The notes beneath the pieces were generated by a model, which made no database searches, had not been told where the DNA came from, and worked only from the letters and a program-made list of their open reading frames with translations. Shown one piece after another: positions 51,229 through 60,765 of a DNA stretch of 64,000 bases. The position numbers were made by a program, and so were the translations under genes. The stretch comes from Flavobacteriales bacterium (GTDB lineage: Bacteria; Bacteroidota; Bacteroidia; Flavobacteriales_D; Crocinitomicaceae). Each line of letters begins with the position of its first letter. Position 1 is the stretch's first letter. The stretch covers positions 179,528 through 243,527 of the forward strand of contig CANGJM010000002.1 of the NCBI GenBank assembly GCA_947454525.1, read 5' to 3'.

Positions 51229-54228
51229 CTAGTATTTAAGCAACTTGAAGTTCGTCAATGCTTCATTGTTCTTGTTCACTCGCAAGATGTATACCGCGGA
51301 ACGCATATCTGGTATGGAAATCTGTGTTTCCAAAGCGGTATTGTTCACCGTTCCTTTCGTAATGATGCGTCCACTCAAATCAAAGATTTCATAGGTGCAA
51401 CCTGTTGCTTGCGTTTTGTTGTCGTGACTCAAGACAAAGGTTCCGTTCGATGGATTTGGTGCTACCGTGAAGTGAATGTCTGGTCCATCAGGAGGTAAAG
51501 GAATCAATTTGAAAACAGCTGTAAAGAAAGAGAGATTTGTCGAAATATTTGTCGAAAGGCTGTCTTGCAAGGTATCCGAAATGAAAGCTCCCGGTAACCA
51601 ATGTGAGAATTCGTATCCTGGTTTTGCTACAGGTACAAGTTGAACGGGAACGCCATCGAAATAGGTTCCAGACCATGGATACGTCACTGGTTGAATCGTG
51701 TTCAACGCAATTTCCCCGCCATTTTCCGGTAAGACGTCTAATTCAACGTTGACCATCTTCGTTAAATTAAATCCTGTTTTGATGTTGTCAAATACTACTT
51801 CATTTCGACACGCTAATTGATCCTGGAAAACGTCATGGTTGTTCACAAATGTCTCCATTTGTCCGGCAATGTTGTTTGGATCTCCCCAACGTGCAAACTC
51901 GTTTGGCATTTCTGTTACCATGGATTCGAAAAACGTTTGCTCGCGTGCCAACAATACATCCGTTAGATAACTGGTATTCATCAAATCCGCGAAACGATTG
52001 ATGAAGTAGTTTTTGTAATCTGTGTTTTGAATGCTTTTCAACCAAATGTTGATGTATGGATTCCCAGTGCTTTGTCCCAACATAAAGTTGATGTGGTTAT
52101 CGGTACAGCTTGTCCAGCCATTTGGTTGCATCGATAGTTCAAGGTCAATCAAAGCAAAACGCCATCTCCAGTTGGTTTTATCTGAACGATAAATTTTAAT
52201 GTTATTTCCAGGCCAATCCACATTTCCCATCCATGATTCGGCAATGATGTAATCCGAGTAGTGTTTTAAATCGAAGTATTGATCGGCGTCGCTCATGTAA
52301 CTTGGCGCCAAAGGATTCAAGGCTTGAAAATCAGCGTATGCGCTCCAGAAATTATCGACATCTCCTTCTACTGCTCGCAGAACAAGGTTGTACCAATAAC
52401 TCAAGGATAATAATTCCAAAGAATCTTTATTGGCACCATCGTGAATTTCAAAAAACTCTGAGTTGAATTTTTCTCTCAGTTCATAAAGTCCAAAATATGA
52501 ACCGTTGATATATACACTTACCGGACGATAGGCGGAATAGTAATTTTTCGTTCCTTCGCTCATCATGCGAACCTGACTCGCGTCTTTGTAAGGTAAATTC
52601 AAATACTGGTTACTGCCATTACGAAGGTAAATTTCACTGTACTTTGTGCGTTCCGGACGATCTGGAATCAATGGGTAATGCACAGGAGATTCACCAAGTG
52701 CGCCATGATCAAACGAAAGTCTAAACGAGTGCTGTGGTTGTGATCGACTTCCACCTGCTCCACCATCCATTCGCATGGAAGTAAAGCGTTCGAAAACAAA
52801 TGGGTGACCAATTCCTTCATTTAAATAAACCGCATGAGCAGGTTTTATCCAATCACTCGACCAATTATCAAAAATCCCTGTAGAACCATATAAATTACTT
52901 TGATCAGTTGTCACCAAAAGAATCGGAGTGCCATGACTTACGTTAAAAATATAGGTGCCAATTGTTTGTTGACTAGGTAGATACCCACCGTTTGGATCAA
53001 GTGGAAATACCTTTGTACGGATGACTGTTTTTTGATAAATAAATATGGAATCTGTGTAAGTTGGTGAACTAAAACTAGGCTCCGTACCATTCGTGGTGTA
53101 CACTAATTTGGAAGGAACCAGGTTGTTATGGGACAATTTTAAATAAAAAGCATTGTTATTTATTCCTGAAATTTTGGACAAAATGGGACGCTTTAGGCTA
53201 TCGTTAAAGGCAATAGAAGAATTGTTGGTCGCTGCTGGTGTGGGTACTAACCACTTGACAAAAGTCGAAGCATCTGGACTAAGTCCAACAGAAATATCTG
53301 TCGCAGGTGATTCCACCCGCAGGCTCGAAATCAATTGCTGTGTCGGATCAAACAAATAAACGGTTTCTCCACCTCCGCCTAATTTAAAATTAGTGTGGAA
53401 TAAATTTCCTTGAAGTGGAATGAACTCTCCAGTTAATTCATTTTCTTGTGTTGCAGTCATGTGAAAATCGACATAGGTGTAATTTTCACCGTTTGTTGCA
53501 GCGACTTCAAATCCGATGGAATTAATCATTCCTGCAGACAATCCCGACGCACTTAACTCACTGGCTCTTATCAGCATTTGATGTCGGGCACCCCAATACC
53601 AGTTTCCAAATGGAGCTGGATAGTCGGTGTTCGCATTTTGAATCGTTCCAGTACCAATAATGGCATTGTTCAATTTGATATTTGGACGTTGGTAATAAGT
53701 TGAGGCTATGTTTGCTGAGCATGCCGCCGGACTCCCATCAATGAAACTTCCGATAGTTGAAATGTACGTAGTAGCCGTCTGTTTAAAAATGGAGTTCTCG
53801 GTGTATTGTGCGTTGTTATAGGAACAGACATTGATTACGACATTTGAAACGCCGTCCCAATAAAATGGAGTGACAAGTTGGTGTTGACTCCATCCGGCTT
53901 GTGGTGTGTAATTTTGTTCGGAAAGTCCAAATTGAAAAGGGGTAGAACCAAAACGATTTTTCTGGCTACAAAATATTTGTTGGAATCCGCCAGCTGGAAT
54001 GGTTAAATTCGGTAAGATCCACATCCCGGGCACGGTCAACTTGTCTGATAACGAATATCCGTTTAGATTGACCTGGGTCGTTCCTGCATTATGCAATTCT
54101 ATCCAATCACTTGCATCGCCATTTTCGTCGCTTGTGGACAAGTAATTCTTATTACATCCCTCGTTGATGACAATTTGGGCAAAGCTAATTTGATGCAAAA
54201 GTAAAAAACAAACGAGAAGTTGCTTCAT
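51229..54228 (-). CDS. CotH kinase-like T9SS type A secreted protein
   Basis: 999 residues. Signal peptide (MKQLLVCFLLLHQISFAQ), lamin-tail domain (about 18-150: INEGCNKNYLS, SDWIELHNAG, NLNGYSLSDK), then a chitobiase-C-like strand region (about 350-420: LVYTTNGTEPSFSSPTYTDS). The CotH protein-kinase-like domain occupies about 440-740, with RLSFDHGALG, YDLRNGS-type strands, and the catalytic pair NVDWPGNNIKIYR and WRFALIDLE. The C-terminal type A sorting domain is about 915-999 (FTVAPNPSNGTFVLS ... GRIITKG ... AVYILRV). CotH proteins phosphorylate secreted or surface proteins elsewhere; an extracellular kinase or carbohydrate-binding role is inferred. Starts a run of three T9SS cargo genes on this strand. 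Confidence 0.85.
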   Translation of the reverse strand: MKQLLVCFLLLHQISFAQIVINEGCNKNYLSTSDENGDASDWIELHNAGTTQVNLNGYSLSDKLTVPGMWILPNLTIPAGGFQQIFCSQKNRFGSTPFQFGLSEQNYTPQAGWSQHQLVTPFYWDGVSNVVINVCSYNNAQYTENSIFKQTATTYISTIGSFIDGSPAACSANIASTYYQRPNIKLNNAIIGTGTIQNANTDYPAPFGNWYWGARHQMLIRASELSASGLSAGMINSIGFEVAATNGENYTYVDFHMTATQENELTGEFIPLQGNLFHTNFKLGGGGETVYLFDPTQQLISSLRVESPATDISVGLSPDASTFVKWLVPTPAATNNSSIAFNDSLKRPILSKISGINNNAFYLKLSHNNLVPSKLVYTTNGTEPSFSSPTYTDSIFIYQKTVIRTKVFPLDPNGGYLPSQQTIGTYIFNVSHGTPILLVTTDQSNLYGSTGIFDNWSSDWIKPAHAVYLNEGIGHPFVFERFTSMRMDGGAGGSRSQPQHSFRLSFDHGALGESPVHYPLIPDRPERTKYSEIYLRNGSNQYLNLPYKDASQVRMMSEGTKNYYSAYRPVSVYINGSYFGLYELREKFNSEFFEIHDGANKDSLELLSLSYWYNLVLRAVEGDVDNFWSAYADFQALNPLAPSYMSDADQYFDLKHYSDYIIAESWMGNVDWPGNNIKIYRSDKTNWRWRFALIDLELSMQPNGWTSCTDNHINFMLGQSTGNPYINIWLKSIQNTDYKNYFINRFADLMNTSYLTDVLLAREQTFFESMVTEMPNEFARWGDPNNIAGQMETFVNNHDVFQDQLACRNEVVFDNIKTGFNLTKMVNVELDVLPENGGEIALNTIQPVTYPWSGTYFDGVPVQLVPVAKPGYEFSHWLPGAFISDTLQDSLSTNISTNLSFFTAVFKLIPLPPDGPDIHFTVAPNPSNGTFVLSHDNKTQATGCTYEIFDLSGRIITKGTVNNTALETQISIPDMRSAVYILRVNKNNEALTNFKLLKY

Positions 54229-54300
54229 GTCAAAACCGATTATAAAAACCGAAGATAGTGAAATAAAATAAGTGTTTGATTTAAGGAAAAGGTTCGACGA

Positions 54301-57300
54301 TTAAAAAACTTCAAATCGAATCGTTTCGACTTGCTGGTTTTCATGAACAATTTCTAGGTAATAGACCCCCGGTAGTGGCTGATTCACATGTACTTCATGC
54401 TTTGTTGAATGTATTTCTTCAACTTCAAATGGAATACTTCGTCCATACGTATCGTAAATATTTCGAATCATCCCTTCTTCCATGGATAGGTTGAAAGAAC
54501 CGTCATTTGGATTTGGGTAAAGTTTTGTCTTTCCTTTTGAGAACTCTGAAATAGACACTTGTGAATCAACTTGGAAGGTATCGACTACTTGGCATCCTTC
54601 TGAATCTGTAATGGTCACGTAATATTCTCCGCCCGCAATTAGAGTTAAGTCGTTTGTGCTTTGTCCGGAACTCCAACTGTACGTATAAGGTGGTGTAGCA
54701 CCTGAAACACCTAGATTGATTGCACCGTCTAAGCCAAAAATTTCGGGAGTAATCACTGCATTAATCGTCCAAGTAAATGGTTCATACACCACATTTTGAA
54801 GTGAAACGGAACAACCCAGTTGGTCTTCTACCGAGCAAATGTAGTTTCCTGCGCCAATTCCGCTAATCATTGAATCATTTACCGTGAAGTCCACCCAGTT
54901 AAAAGTATAAGGTGCACTTCCTCCTTGCGCTGATACGTCAATGCTTCCGGTTTGTCCACCTGGACACGTAACGGAAACAATCTGACTCGTTGCGCTCAGA
55001 TCCGTTAAGTTGATTTGGAAACTAACCGTGTCTTGACAATTAAGTCCATCCGTGACAATGCATTCATTCGATCCAGGTCCAATGGTTTGCAGCGTATTTG
55101 TTGTTTCTGTAGAATTTACCCACGAATAACTGTAAGGAAGGATTCCATTTGCAGGTGAAACAGTGATATTCCCTATAGTAGATGAATCACAGACAATGTT
55201 CGTACCGTTGACTTGTGCAGTCAAATTAGAAAGTGTGAAAAGGGTGTCTGAAAAAGATTTTTGACAAGCTAAAGCATCTGACACGATACAGGTGTATATA
55301 CCAGTTCCTAGATTGTTTATGGTATTTGTGGTGGCTGTACTAGACCAATTGAATTGATAAGGAGCAATACCGTTTGTAGGATTTAAGGTTATTTGTCCAT
55401 TCGTATTTCCTGGACAATCGACTTGTGTGGTGATATTGTTGAATTGAATATTAGATTGACTTTGAAGAGTAAAAGATTGGGAATTCGTACATCCCAGCAA
55501 ATCTGTGACGGTCACATTGTAATTTCCAGTAGCTAAATTTACGATGGAAACGGAATTGCTGTTCGTTGGCGTCCAAGCATAAACATAAGTCCCGTTTCCA
55601 CCTGTGGCATGGACAGCAATCGATCCATTCAAGGCGTCATGACACGTAGGTGAAATGATGGTGTCGGCCACAATTTGTAAAGGATTTGGTTGTGAAACAG
55701 TTGCGTTGATACTTCCTTGACATCCGTTTTGATCGGTAATTTGACAGGTATAATTTCCAGCGGGTACATTGGATAATTGAGTTGAATTTCCGTTCGTCGG
55801 CGACCACGAATAGGTGTACCCTGCAGCACCACCAGTAGCACTCATGTTAATTTGTCCGGTTGATGCGCCATAACAGTTGACAGGTGTATTTGATACAATC
55901 GTTCCGGTTACTGCTGCTGGCTGGACTATGGGAACGACAACTGTTCCAACGCATCCATTTGCATCGATTACTTGACAGGTATATGGTCCTGCTACTAAAT
56001 TAGTAACCGTATTTGTGCCGTTTCCAATCGGATTTCCGGGTGACCAAATATAGGAAAGTGTACCTGTTCCTCCAGATGCTGAAATTTGTACGGAACCATT
56101 AGAACCGCTAAAACAAGTAACAGGAGTTTGACTGACTATAGAAACACTAGGTCCAGAAATATTACTAATTCCAACACTCAAATATCCAGTGCAATTATTT
56201 TGGTCACTGATCATCACCTGGTAGGATCCAGCATATAAATTACTTAGTGTCGCAGTACTACCAACAGATGGGGTCCAACTGTAGGTATACGATCCTGTTC
56301 CTCCACTCGTCAACACATTCAATGCGCCATTATTGGAACCACATGTAGCAGGTGTAATACTCGAAGTACTTACTGAAATTGCGGAAGGACTACTGATTTG
56401 AACAGCTTGATTGGTGATGCATCCATTAAAATCCTTCACTTGGCAAGTGTATGTTCCGGCGGAAAGATTACTCGCAAGATTGCTTGTTCCGCCCACTGGA
56501 CTCCAGCTATACGAATAGGGAGCAATTCCACCAATTCCCGTAACTTGAGTAGATCCATTTGTCCCACCAAAACAGGAAACAGCATTTTGTGCTACGATGG
56601 ATGAACCGAGCACACTTGGTTGTGCAATTGTCACATTCGTTAAGAATTGACACCCATTCACATCGCTTACGGTACATGAGTACAATCCTGCAGGCACATT
56701 ACTGATGGAGGAACTTGTAGCCGCTGTTGGACTCCATAAATAGCTCAAATTTCCTGTTCCGCCCGAAGCTGAAATGGTTGCGCTTCCAGTCGAATGACCA
56801 AAACAATCCACATTGGAAACGTTTAAAATTGTACTGTTAATTGCTGGTGGATTAGTCAGTTGGAAACTTTGAGTGAGAAGACAGTTATGCGCATCCGTGA
56901 TTTGACAGGAATAGATTCCAGCAGCGACATTCGAAATGGAATTGCTCGTTCCTAAATTACCTGCCCAATTGTATTGAAATGGAGCCGTGCCACCTGTCGA
57001 GGAAAGCGTTAATGAGCCATTGCTTCCTCCAAAACAAGTAATAGGATTCACGATAGAATTGACCGATAATGGGTTTGGTTGGGTGAGAGAAACTTGTTGA
57101 GTGGATGAACATCCGAGTACATCAGTTACTAGACACGTGTAATTTCCGGCAGGTAAATTTGTCAGAGAATTTGTATTACCTAGATTCGGAGTCCAAGAAT
57201 AGGAGAATTGTCCATTTCCACCAGAAGCGTTAATTCCAATTGAGCCATTAGTCGAGCCGTTACACGTTGGATGACTCACTGTTGAAATATTTGAAATTAC

Positions 57301-59673
57301 TGCACTTGAAATCATCGTGATTGTGGCATTTTGTTGAGGAGCAGCACATTGGTTCGCGTCTGCAAGTTGACAGCTATAGTTTCCTGGACTCAAATTACTG
57401 TTCAGTGCACTGTTGCTGATTGTATTTGACCAAATGAAGGAAAAAGTCCCTGTTCCTCCTATCGTGGAAAGTTGAATACTTCCATTGTTTAGTCCACAAC
57501 TTGCATTAGTCACTGTTGAACTGACTTGAATCGGCAAGCAAATTTTAAATATGGGATTGATTGCTAATCCAACAGTGTACCCAAAGTTTTCAATGGGAGT
57601 CCAAGCAGAAGCTCCATTCGGATTTTGATTCCACTTCATAAATGCACGGTTTGCCATGTAGTAAGTCGTGGAAGTTTGAAGTTTGATGTTCCCTGCATTT
57701 TCAATCACTCCGAAAAAGTATGTTCCGGGACTTAGATTGAATGTCCCGCCGTTGATGGGTAGATTGATGCTTGCTCCTGAAATGGAATTGGAAGTAGTAC
57801 TTGTGTACGTCGTCGTTGAAATAATCGGTGATCCTGTTGGAAAGCCATTGGCATCTGTCGCATAAATATCTACGCGAATCGGTTGATTTGCCGGTGTTCC
57901 CGCTGCAAGTCCAATTTTCACAGAATCCAAGTAATCTTGTTGTCCGATTGTGAACGTTTGTCCAATAATGCCATTGTCATAGACGCTAGTTGAATTGTTG
58001 CCAATCCCAATGGTTCCGGTTGTTCCCACAACCCTTGATAACTCGGATTTCGTTCTGGAAAAATAAGTGATATAAGAGTTATTGTACGGAATTTGGTCGT
58101 TGACCGTGTTGAACACATATTCAATGGAATAATTCCCAAGTGACTGAATGGTGTAATTTGAAACGGTGAAGGTATCAATTTGACCTGAAATCAAATTGTG
58201 TGGAAAGCTCGTTGCGGTGTAAATCAAGTTATTCGTTGCGATATTTTTGACATTTACGGTCATTGTTACATTGTACAAAGTATTTGTTCCGGAGTTTTTT
58301 CCGCAAGCAGAAAGGGTCATGTTATTGCCATTTACGGATTGTCGCGTATGTATTTTTGTGAATTCTCCACCTGGATTTTGATGGCTCACATAGGAAAGGT
58401 CGATAGTAGGATTGGCACCAAGTTTCGGTCGAATCATAAAAGCATAATTGACGCTATAGGACTCAATCGTATTCCAATTTCCGGAAATATTCGTTCGGAT
58501 GTAATTTTTACCATTTGTAAAAATGGAAGCATCGCAGCCGATTGGATATGGCGAATTTCCTAATTTATGAATAGAAAAAAGATAATTTCCACTCGTTAAT
58601 GAGATTGGATTTGCCAACGTATGTGTTTGCCATCCCACTCCTGTAGAAACGCAATTTGGAGAAGTGTAAATGGGACTTGTTTGAATGATGTTATTGATGA
58701 TTGGGAATACTTCCATGTAATATTCCTGAGTTGTTGACGCACTTTGTGTGTAAAACTGAATACCGTTCAACACATCATTTCCTGTCACGGTGTAAACAAC
58801 ACCTTGGTCGTATTCTGATGTAGTTGACCAATTAAAGGCATTTGAATAGGTGTTATTATCCCTTGCGTAGTAATTGAAATCTACACTTAAGTTTTGAGTA
58901 GATAAGTCATTCGTTATTTGTCCATCAATTTGTGTTTGTGTTTTAATGTATTTGATAAAAAAGTTCTTTGAGACGGAAAGATTTGGAAACCATGTACCAC
59001 TGATAATTGCTTGTTGAATGCCGATACCTAAATTTACTGGAGTACTTGTCAGAATTTGAATCGGTGTGCTTACATTTGGTAATTCATAGATTTCAGTGGT
59101 TAAAGTGACATTGGTAATCGTACTTCCACTAAAGTTCTTAATCGTTGCGCCAAATGGAATCCCGTAATTTGCTTGGTTTAAGGGGATTTTTGTCAACCTG
59201 TTTTTCAGGTATGTGATTCCGGAATCGTTGTTATTGGGCAATGGGGTGTAGGTGAAATTCCATGTAAAACCACTATTTGACCAAGCGTTGTCCCATTCGA
59301 AATAATACGTATTTCCCGTTGTTAAAATCAAATTGTCAACGCGCGACGCAAACGAATTTGTTCCAGATGAAATGCACCCACTGAAATCATCGTTGGCCCC
59401 AAGAAGTGTCAAATTCCCACAACTTCCTGACCATATCCATAGACGCGTGTCAGATCCTCCTCCGCAAGAATTGATGGACAGATTACCGTTTGTCGTTGGG
59501 GTAAATTTATACCAATTAGAACCTGTTGCCCCCGGTTGCGAAGCACCTGTACCTGAGATTATTGATGCTGTAAATGTTCCTGGAACGACATTAGTAGCTA
59601 AGGTGCAACTTACACCTTGTGCAATAATGCCAAGTGCTTGAAAGAAAAATACAACCAATATATAATACCTCAT
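54301..59673 (-). CDS. T9SS type A adhesin with SprB repeats
   Basis: 1790 residues, the longest protein here. Signal peptide MRYYILVVFFFQALGIIAQ; then about 20-700 is a chain of beta-rich modules (CARDB-like segments near 150-250 and 420-540, with several Tyr-rich strands). Residues about 709-1690 carry about 13 SprB-type repeats of about 75 residues: each has (S/T)C(F/Y/H)GG(S/T)NGS near the start, SYxWSP or YSWTP mid-way and GNYTCxVxDxNGC at the end. The C-terminus (about 1705-1790) is a type A sorting domain (KLYPNPNDGSFNLS ... YGRSIPFEV ... PGVYYLEI). SprB is the mobile gliding adhesin in Flavobacterium; here adhesion or motility is inferred. Ends 72 bp upstream of the CotH-like gene. 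Confidence 0.9.
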   Translation of the reverse strand: MRYYILVVFFFQALGIIAQGVSCTLATNVVPGTFTASIISGTGASQPGATGSNWYKFTPTTNGNLSINSCGGGSDTRLWIWSGSCGNLTLLGANDDFSGCISSGTNSFASRVDNLILTTGNTYYFEWDNAWSNSGFTWNFTYTPLPNNNDSGITYLKNRLTKIPLNQANYGIPFGATIKNFSGSTITNVTLTTEIYELPNVSTPIQILTSTPVNLGIGIQQAIISGTWFPNLSVSKNFFIKYIKTQTQIDGQITNDLSTQNLSVDFNYYARDNNTYSNAFNWSTTSEYDQGVVYTVTGNDVLNGIQFYTQSASTTQEYYMEVFPIINNIIQTSPIYTSPNCVSTGVGWQTHTLANPISLTSGNYLFSIHKLGNSPYPIGCDASIFTNGKNYIRTNISGNWNTIESYSVNYAFMIRPKLGANPTIDLSYVSHQNPGGEFTKIHTRQSVNGNNMTLSACGKNSGTNTLYNVTMTVNVKNIATNNLIYTATSFPHNLISGQIDTFTVSNYTIQSLGNYSIEYVFNTVNDQIPYNNSYITYFSRTKSELSRVVGTTGTIGIGNNSTSVYDNGIIGQTFTIGQQDYLDSVKIGLAAGTPANQPIRVDIYATDANGFPTGSPIISTTTYTSTTSNSISGASINLPINGGTFNLSPGTYFFGVIENAGNIKLQTSTTYYMANRAFMKWNQNPNGASAWTPIENFGYTVGLAINPIFKICLPIQVSSTVTNASCGLNNGSIQLSTIGGTGTFSFIWSNTISNSALNSNLSPGNYSCQLADANQCAAPQQNATITMISSAVISNISTVSHPTCNGSTNGSIGINASGGNGQFSYSWTPNLGNTNSLTNLPAGNYTCLVTDVLGCSSTQQVSLTQPNPLSVNSIVNPITCFGGSNGSLTLSSTGGTAPFQYNWAGNLGTSNSISNVAAGIYSCQITDAHNCLLTQSFQLTNPPAINSTILNVSNVDCFGHSTGSATISASGGTGNLSYLWSPTAATSSSISNVPAGLYSCTVSDVNGCQFLTNVTIAQPSVLGSSIVAQNAVSCFGGTNGSTQVTGIGGIAPYSYSWSPVGGTSNLASNLSAGTYTCQVKDFNGCITNQAVQISSPSAISVSTSSITPATCGSNNGALNVLTSGGTGSYTYSWTPSVGSTATLSNLYAGSYQVMISDQNNCTGYLSVGISNISGPSVSIVSQTPVTCFSGSNGSVQISASGGTGTLSYIWSPGNPIGNGTNTVTNLVAGPYTCQVIDANGCVGTVVVPIVQPAAVTGTIVSNTPVNCYGASTGQINMSATGGAAGYTYSWSPTNGNSTQLSNVPAGNYTCQITDQNGCQGSINATVSQPNPLQIVADTIISPTCHDALNGSIAVHATGGNGTYVYAWTPTNSNSVSIVNLATGNYNVTVTDLLGCTNSQSFTLQSQSNIQFNNITTQVDCPGNTNGQITLNPTNGIAPYQFNWSSTATTNTINNLGTGIYTCIVSDALACQKSFSDTLFTLSNLTAQVNGTNIVCDSSTIGNITVSPANGILPYSYSWVNSTETTNTLQTIGPGSNECIVTDGLNCQDTVSFQINLTDLSATSQIVSVTCPGGQTGSIDVSAQGGSAPYTFNWVDFTVNDSMISGIGAGNYICSVEDQLGCSVSLQNVVYEPFTWTINAVITPEIFGLDGAINLGVSGATPPYTYSWSSGQSTNDLTLIAGGEYYVTITDSEGCQVVDTFQVDSQVSISEFSKGKTKLYPNPNDGSFNLSMEEGMIRNIYDTYGRSIPFEVEEIHSTKHEVHVNQPLPGVYYLEIVHENQQVETIRFEVF

Positions 59674-59775
59674 CTAACGAAATTCCCTCAATATTACGTA
59701 TTCAAAAGCACAATAAAAAACAAGTGTAAAAAGATTACAAATCTTTAACAATTAAGAAATTCATGGAGCAAAAAA

Positions 59776-59793
59776 AAACAGCCAAAGCTGTTT
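59776..59793 (-). terminator. Intrinsic terminator after the 59821 gene
   Basis: AAACAGC, loop CAAA, GCTGTTT on the plus strand, with a long A run to its left. Read on the minus strand the hairpin ends in nine or more T, serving the gene that ends at 59821. Confidence 0.8.
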
Positions 59794-59820
59794 CTTTTTA
59801 TAACTTAAAGTCTACGTTGG

Positions 59821-60711
59821 TTATTTCACGTAAACGCGTTGAGTTGTTGTTTCAGTACCATTGGAAACCACCACTTGGTAGATACCTGTACTTAAATTGT
59901 CAAAGGACAAAGTATTATTAATGTCCGCTAACTTTTCCGTTTTCAAGGTTTGTCCAGACATAGATACAAAGGAAACATTTGCGCCAATTACATCTGGTGT
60001 CACATTAATGTTTACATGTTCGGGTGTACCAACAATCGTTACTTTGTCAGACAATGAAATCAATTCCAATCCAGAATTCCCTCCTTCACCTGCAAGTATC
60101 TGTGCGTCCGGCGTTGATTGATAACCGTATCCATGTATCGTGATTTGAGATGCGTTTGCATTGACAGATAATTCAACCCATCCGTAAAATGTATTCGTTC
60201 CACCAACGATTTTACCTCCTAAAAATTTATGTGATTGATTTAAGAAATTTCCTTGTTGAATTGGAATTTGACCTAAGGGACCCGCATCAACAATTAAATC
60301 TAATCCTAAAGCTCCATTTGAAGATGTTCCAAAATTTCCAGCAGCAGAAATTGGGTCTCCGTTGTTTAATGCTGAAATTTGAAATGAGGATGAAGAACTT
60401 CCAGTTCCAACTGCTCCAACTAAAGAAACACCAGCACTCATTTGAACACCTGCAATTCCACCATCATAAGTGAATTGAACTCCTTGCGTAGAAGAAGAAC
60501 CATTGATGTGTTGAACGAAAAATGTCAATTCAGGGTTCGCGTCATTATTGAAATCTAATGCATAAGGTGCGTGTAAAGAATCAACAACTACATCTGGATT
60601 TAAATCCGTTGCAACGACTTGTGCGTTCACATTACCTTGAGCTACCAATGCACCAGCAACCGCTGAATATTGTTTTAATCTCGTTTTGTTTGAAGAGGAA
60701 AGTGTTTTCAT
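59821..60711 (-). CDS. T9SS type A secreted protein, unknown function
   Basis: 296 residues from the ATG at 60711. The N-terminus KTRLKQYSAVAGALVAQGNVNAQ is a Lys/Arg-led export signal, followed by VVATDLNPDVVVDSLHAPYALDFNNDANPELTFFV. This reads as an extracellular beta-sandwich, with an internal acidic DFNNDANPE loop that could bind calcium. It has a GIAGVQMSAGVSLVGAVG hydrophobic core stretch. The C-terminal about 80 residues form the type A sorting domain (NVTPDVIGANVSFVSMSGQTLKTE ... STGIYQVVVSNG). Third of three consecutive cargo genes. Compared with its neighbours it lacks repeats. Function unknown. Confidence 0.8.
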   Translation of the reverse strand: MKTLSSSNKTRLKQYSAVAGALVAQGNVNAQVVATDLNPDVVVDSLHAPYALDFNNDANPELTFFVQHINGSSSTQGVQFTYDGGIAGVQMSAGVSLVGAVGTGSSSSSFQISALNNGDPISAAGNFGTSSNGALGLDLIVDAGPLGQIPIQQGNFLNQSHKFLGGKIVGGTNTFYGWVELSVNANASQITIHGYGYQSTPDAQILAGEGGNSGLELISLSDKVTIVGTPEHVNINVTPDVIGANVSFVSMSGQTLKTEKLADINNTLSFDNLSTGIYQVVVSNGTETTTQRVYVK

Positions 60712-60765
60712 GTTTAGCAATTTGGGATAAAAATAATGATTTTTTGAATAATATGGAAATTAGAA

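Noticed and set aside
54301..59673. SprB repeat region as an assembly artefact
   Set aside because: The repeats differ clearly in DNA and protein sequence, the frame stays open throughout, and both ends have the expected signal and sorting domains.
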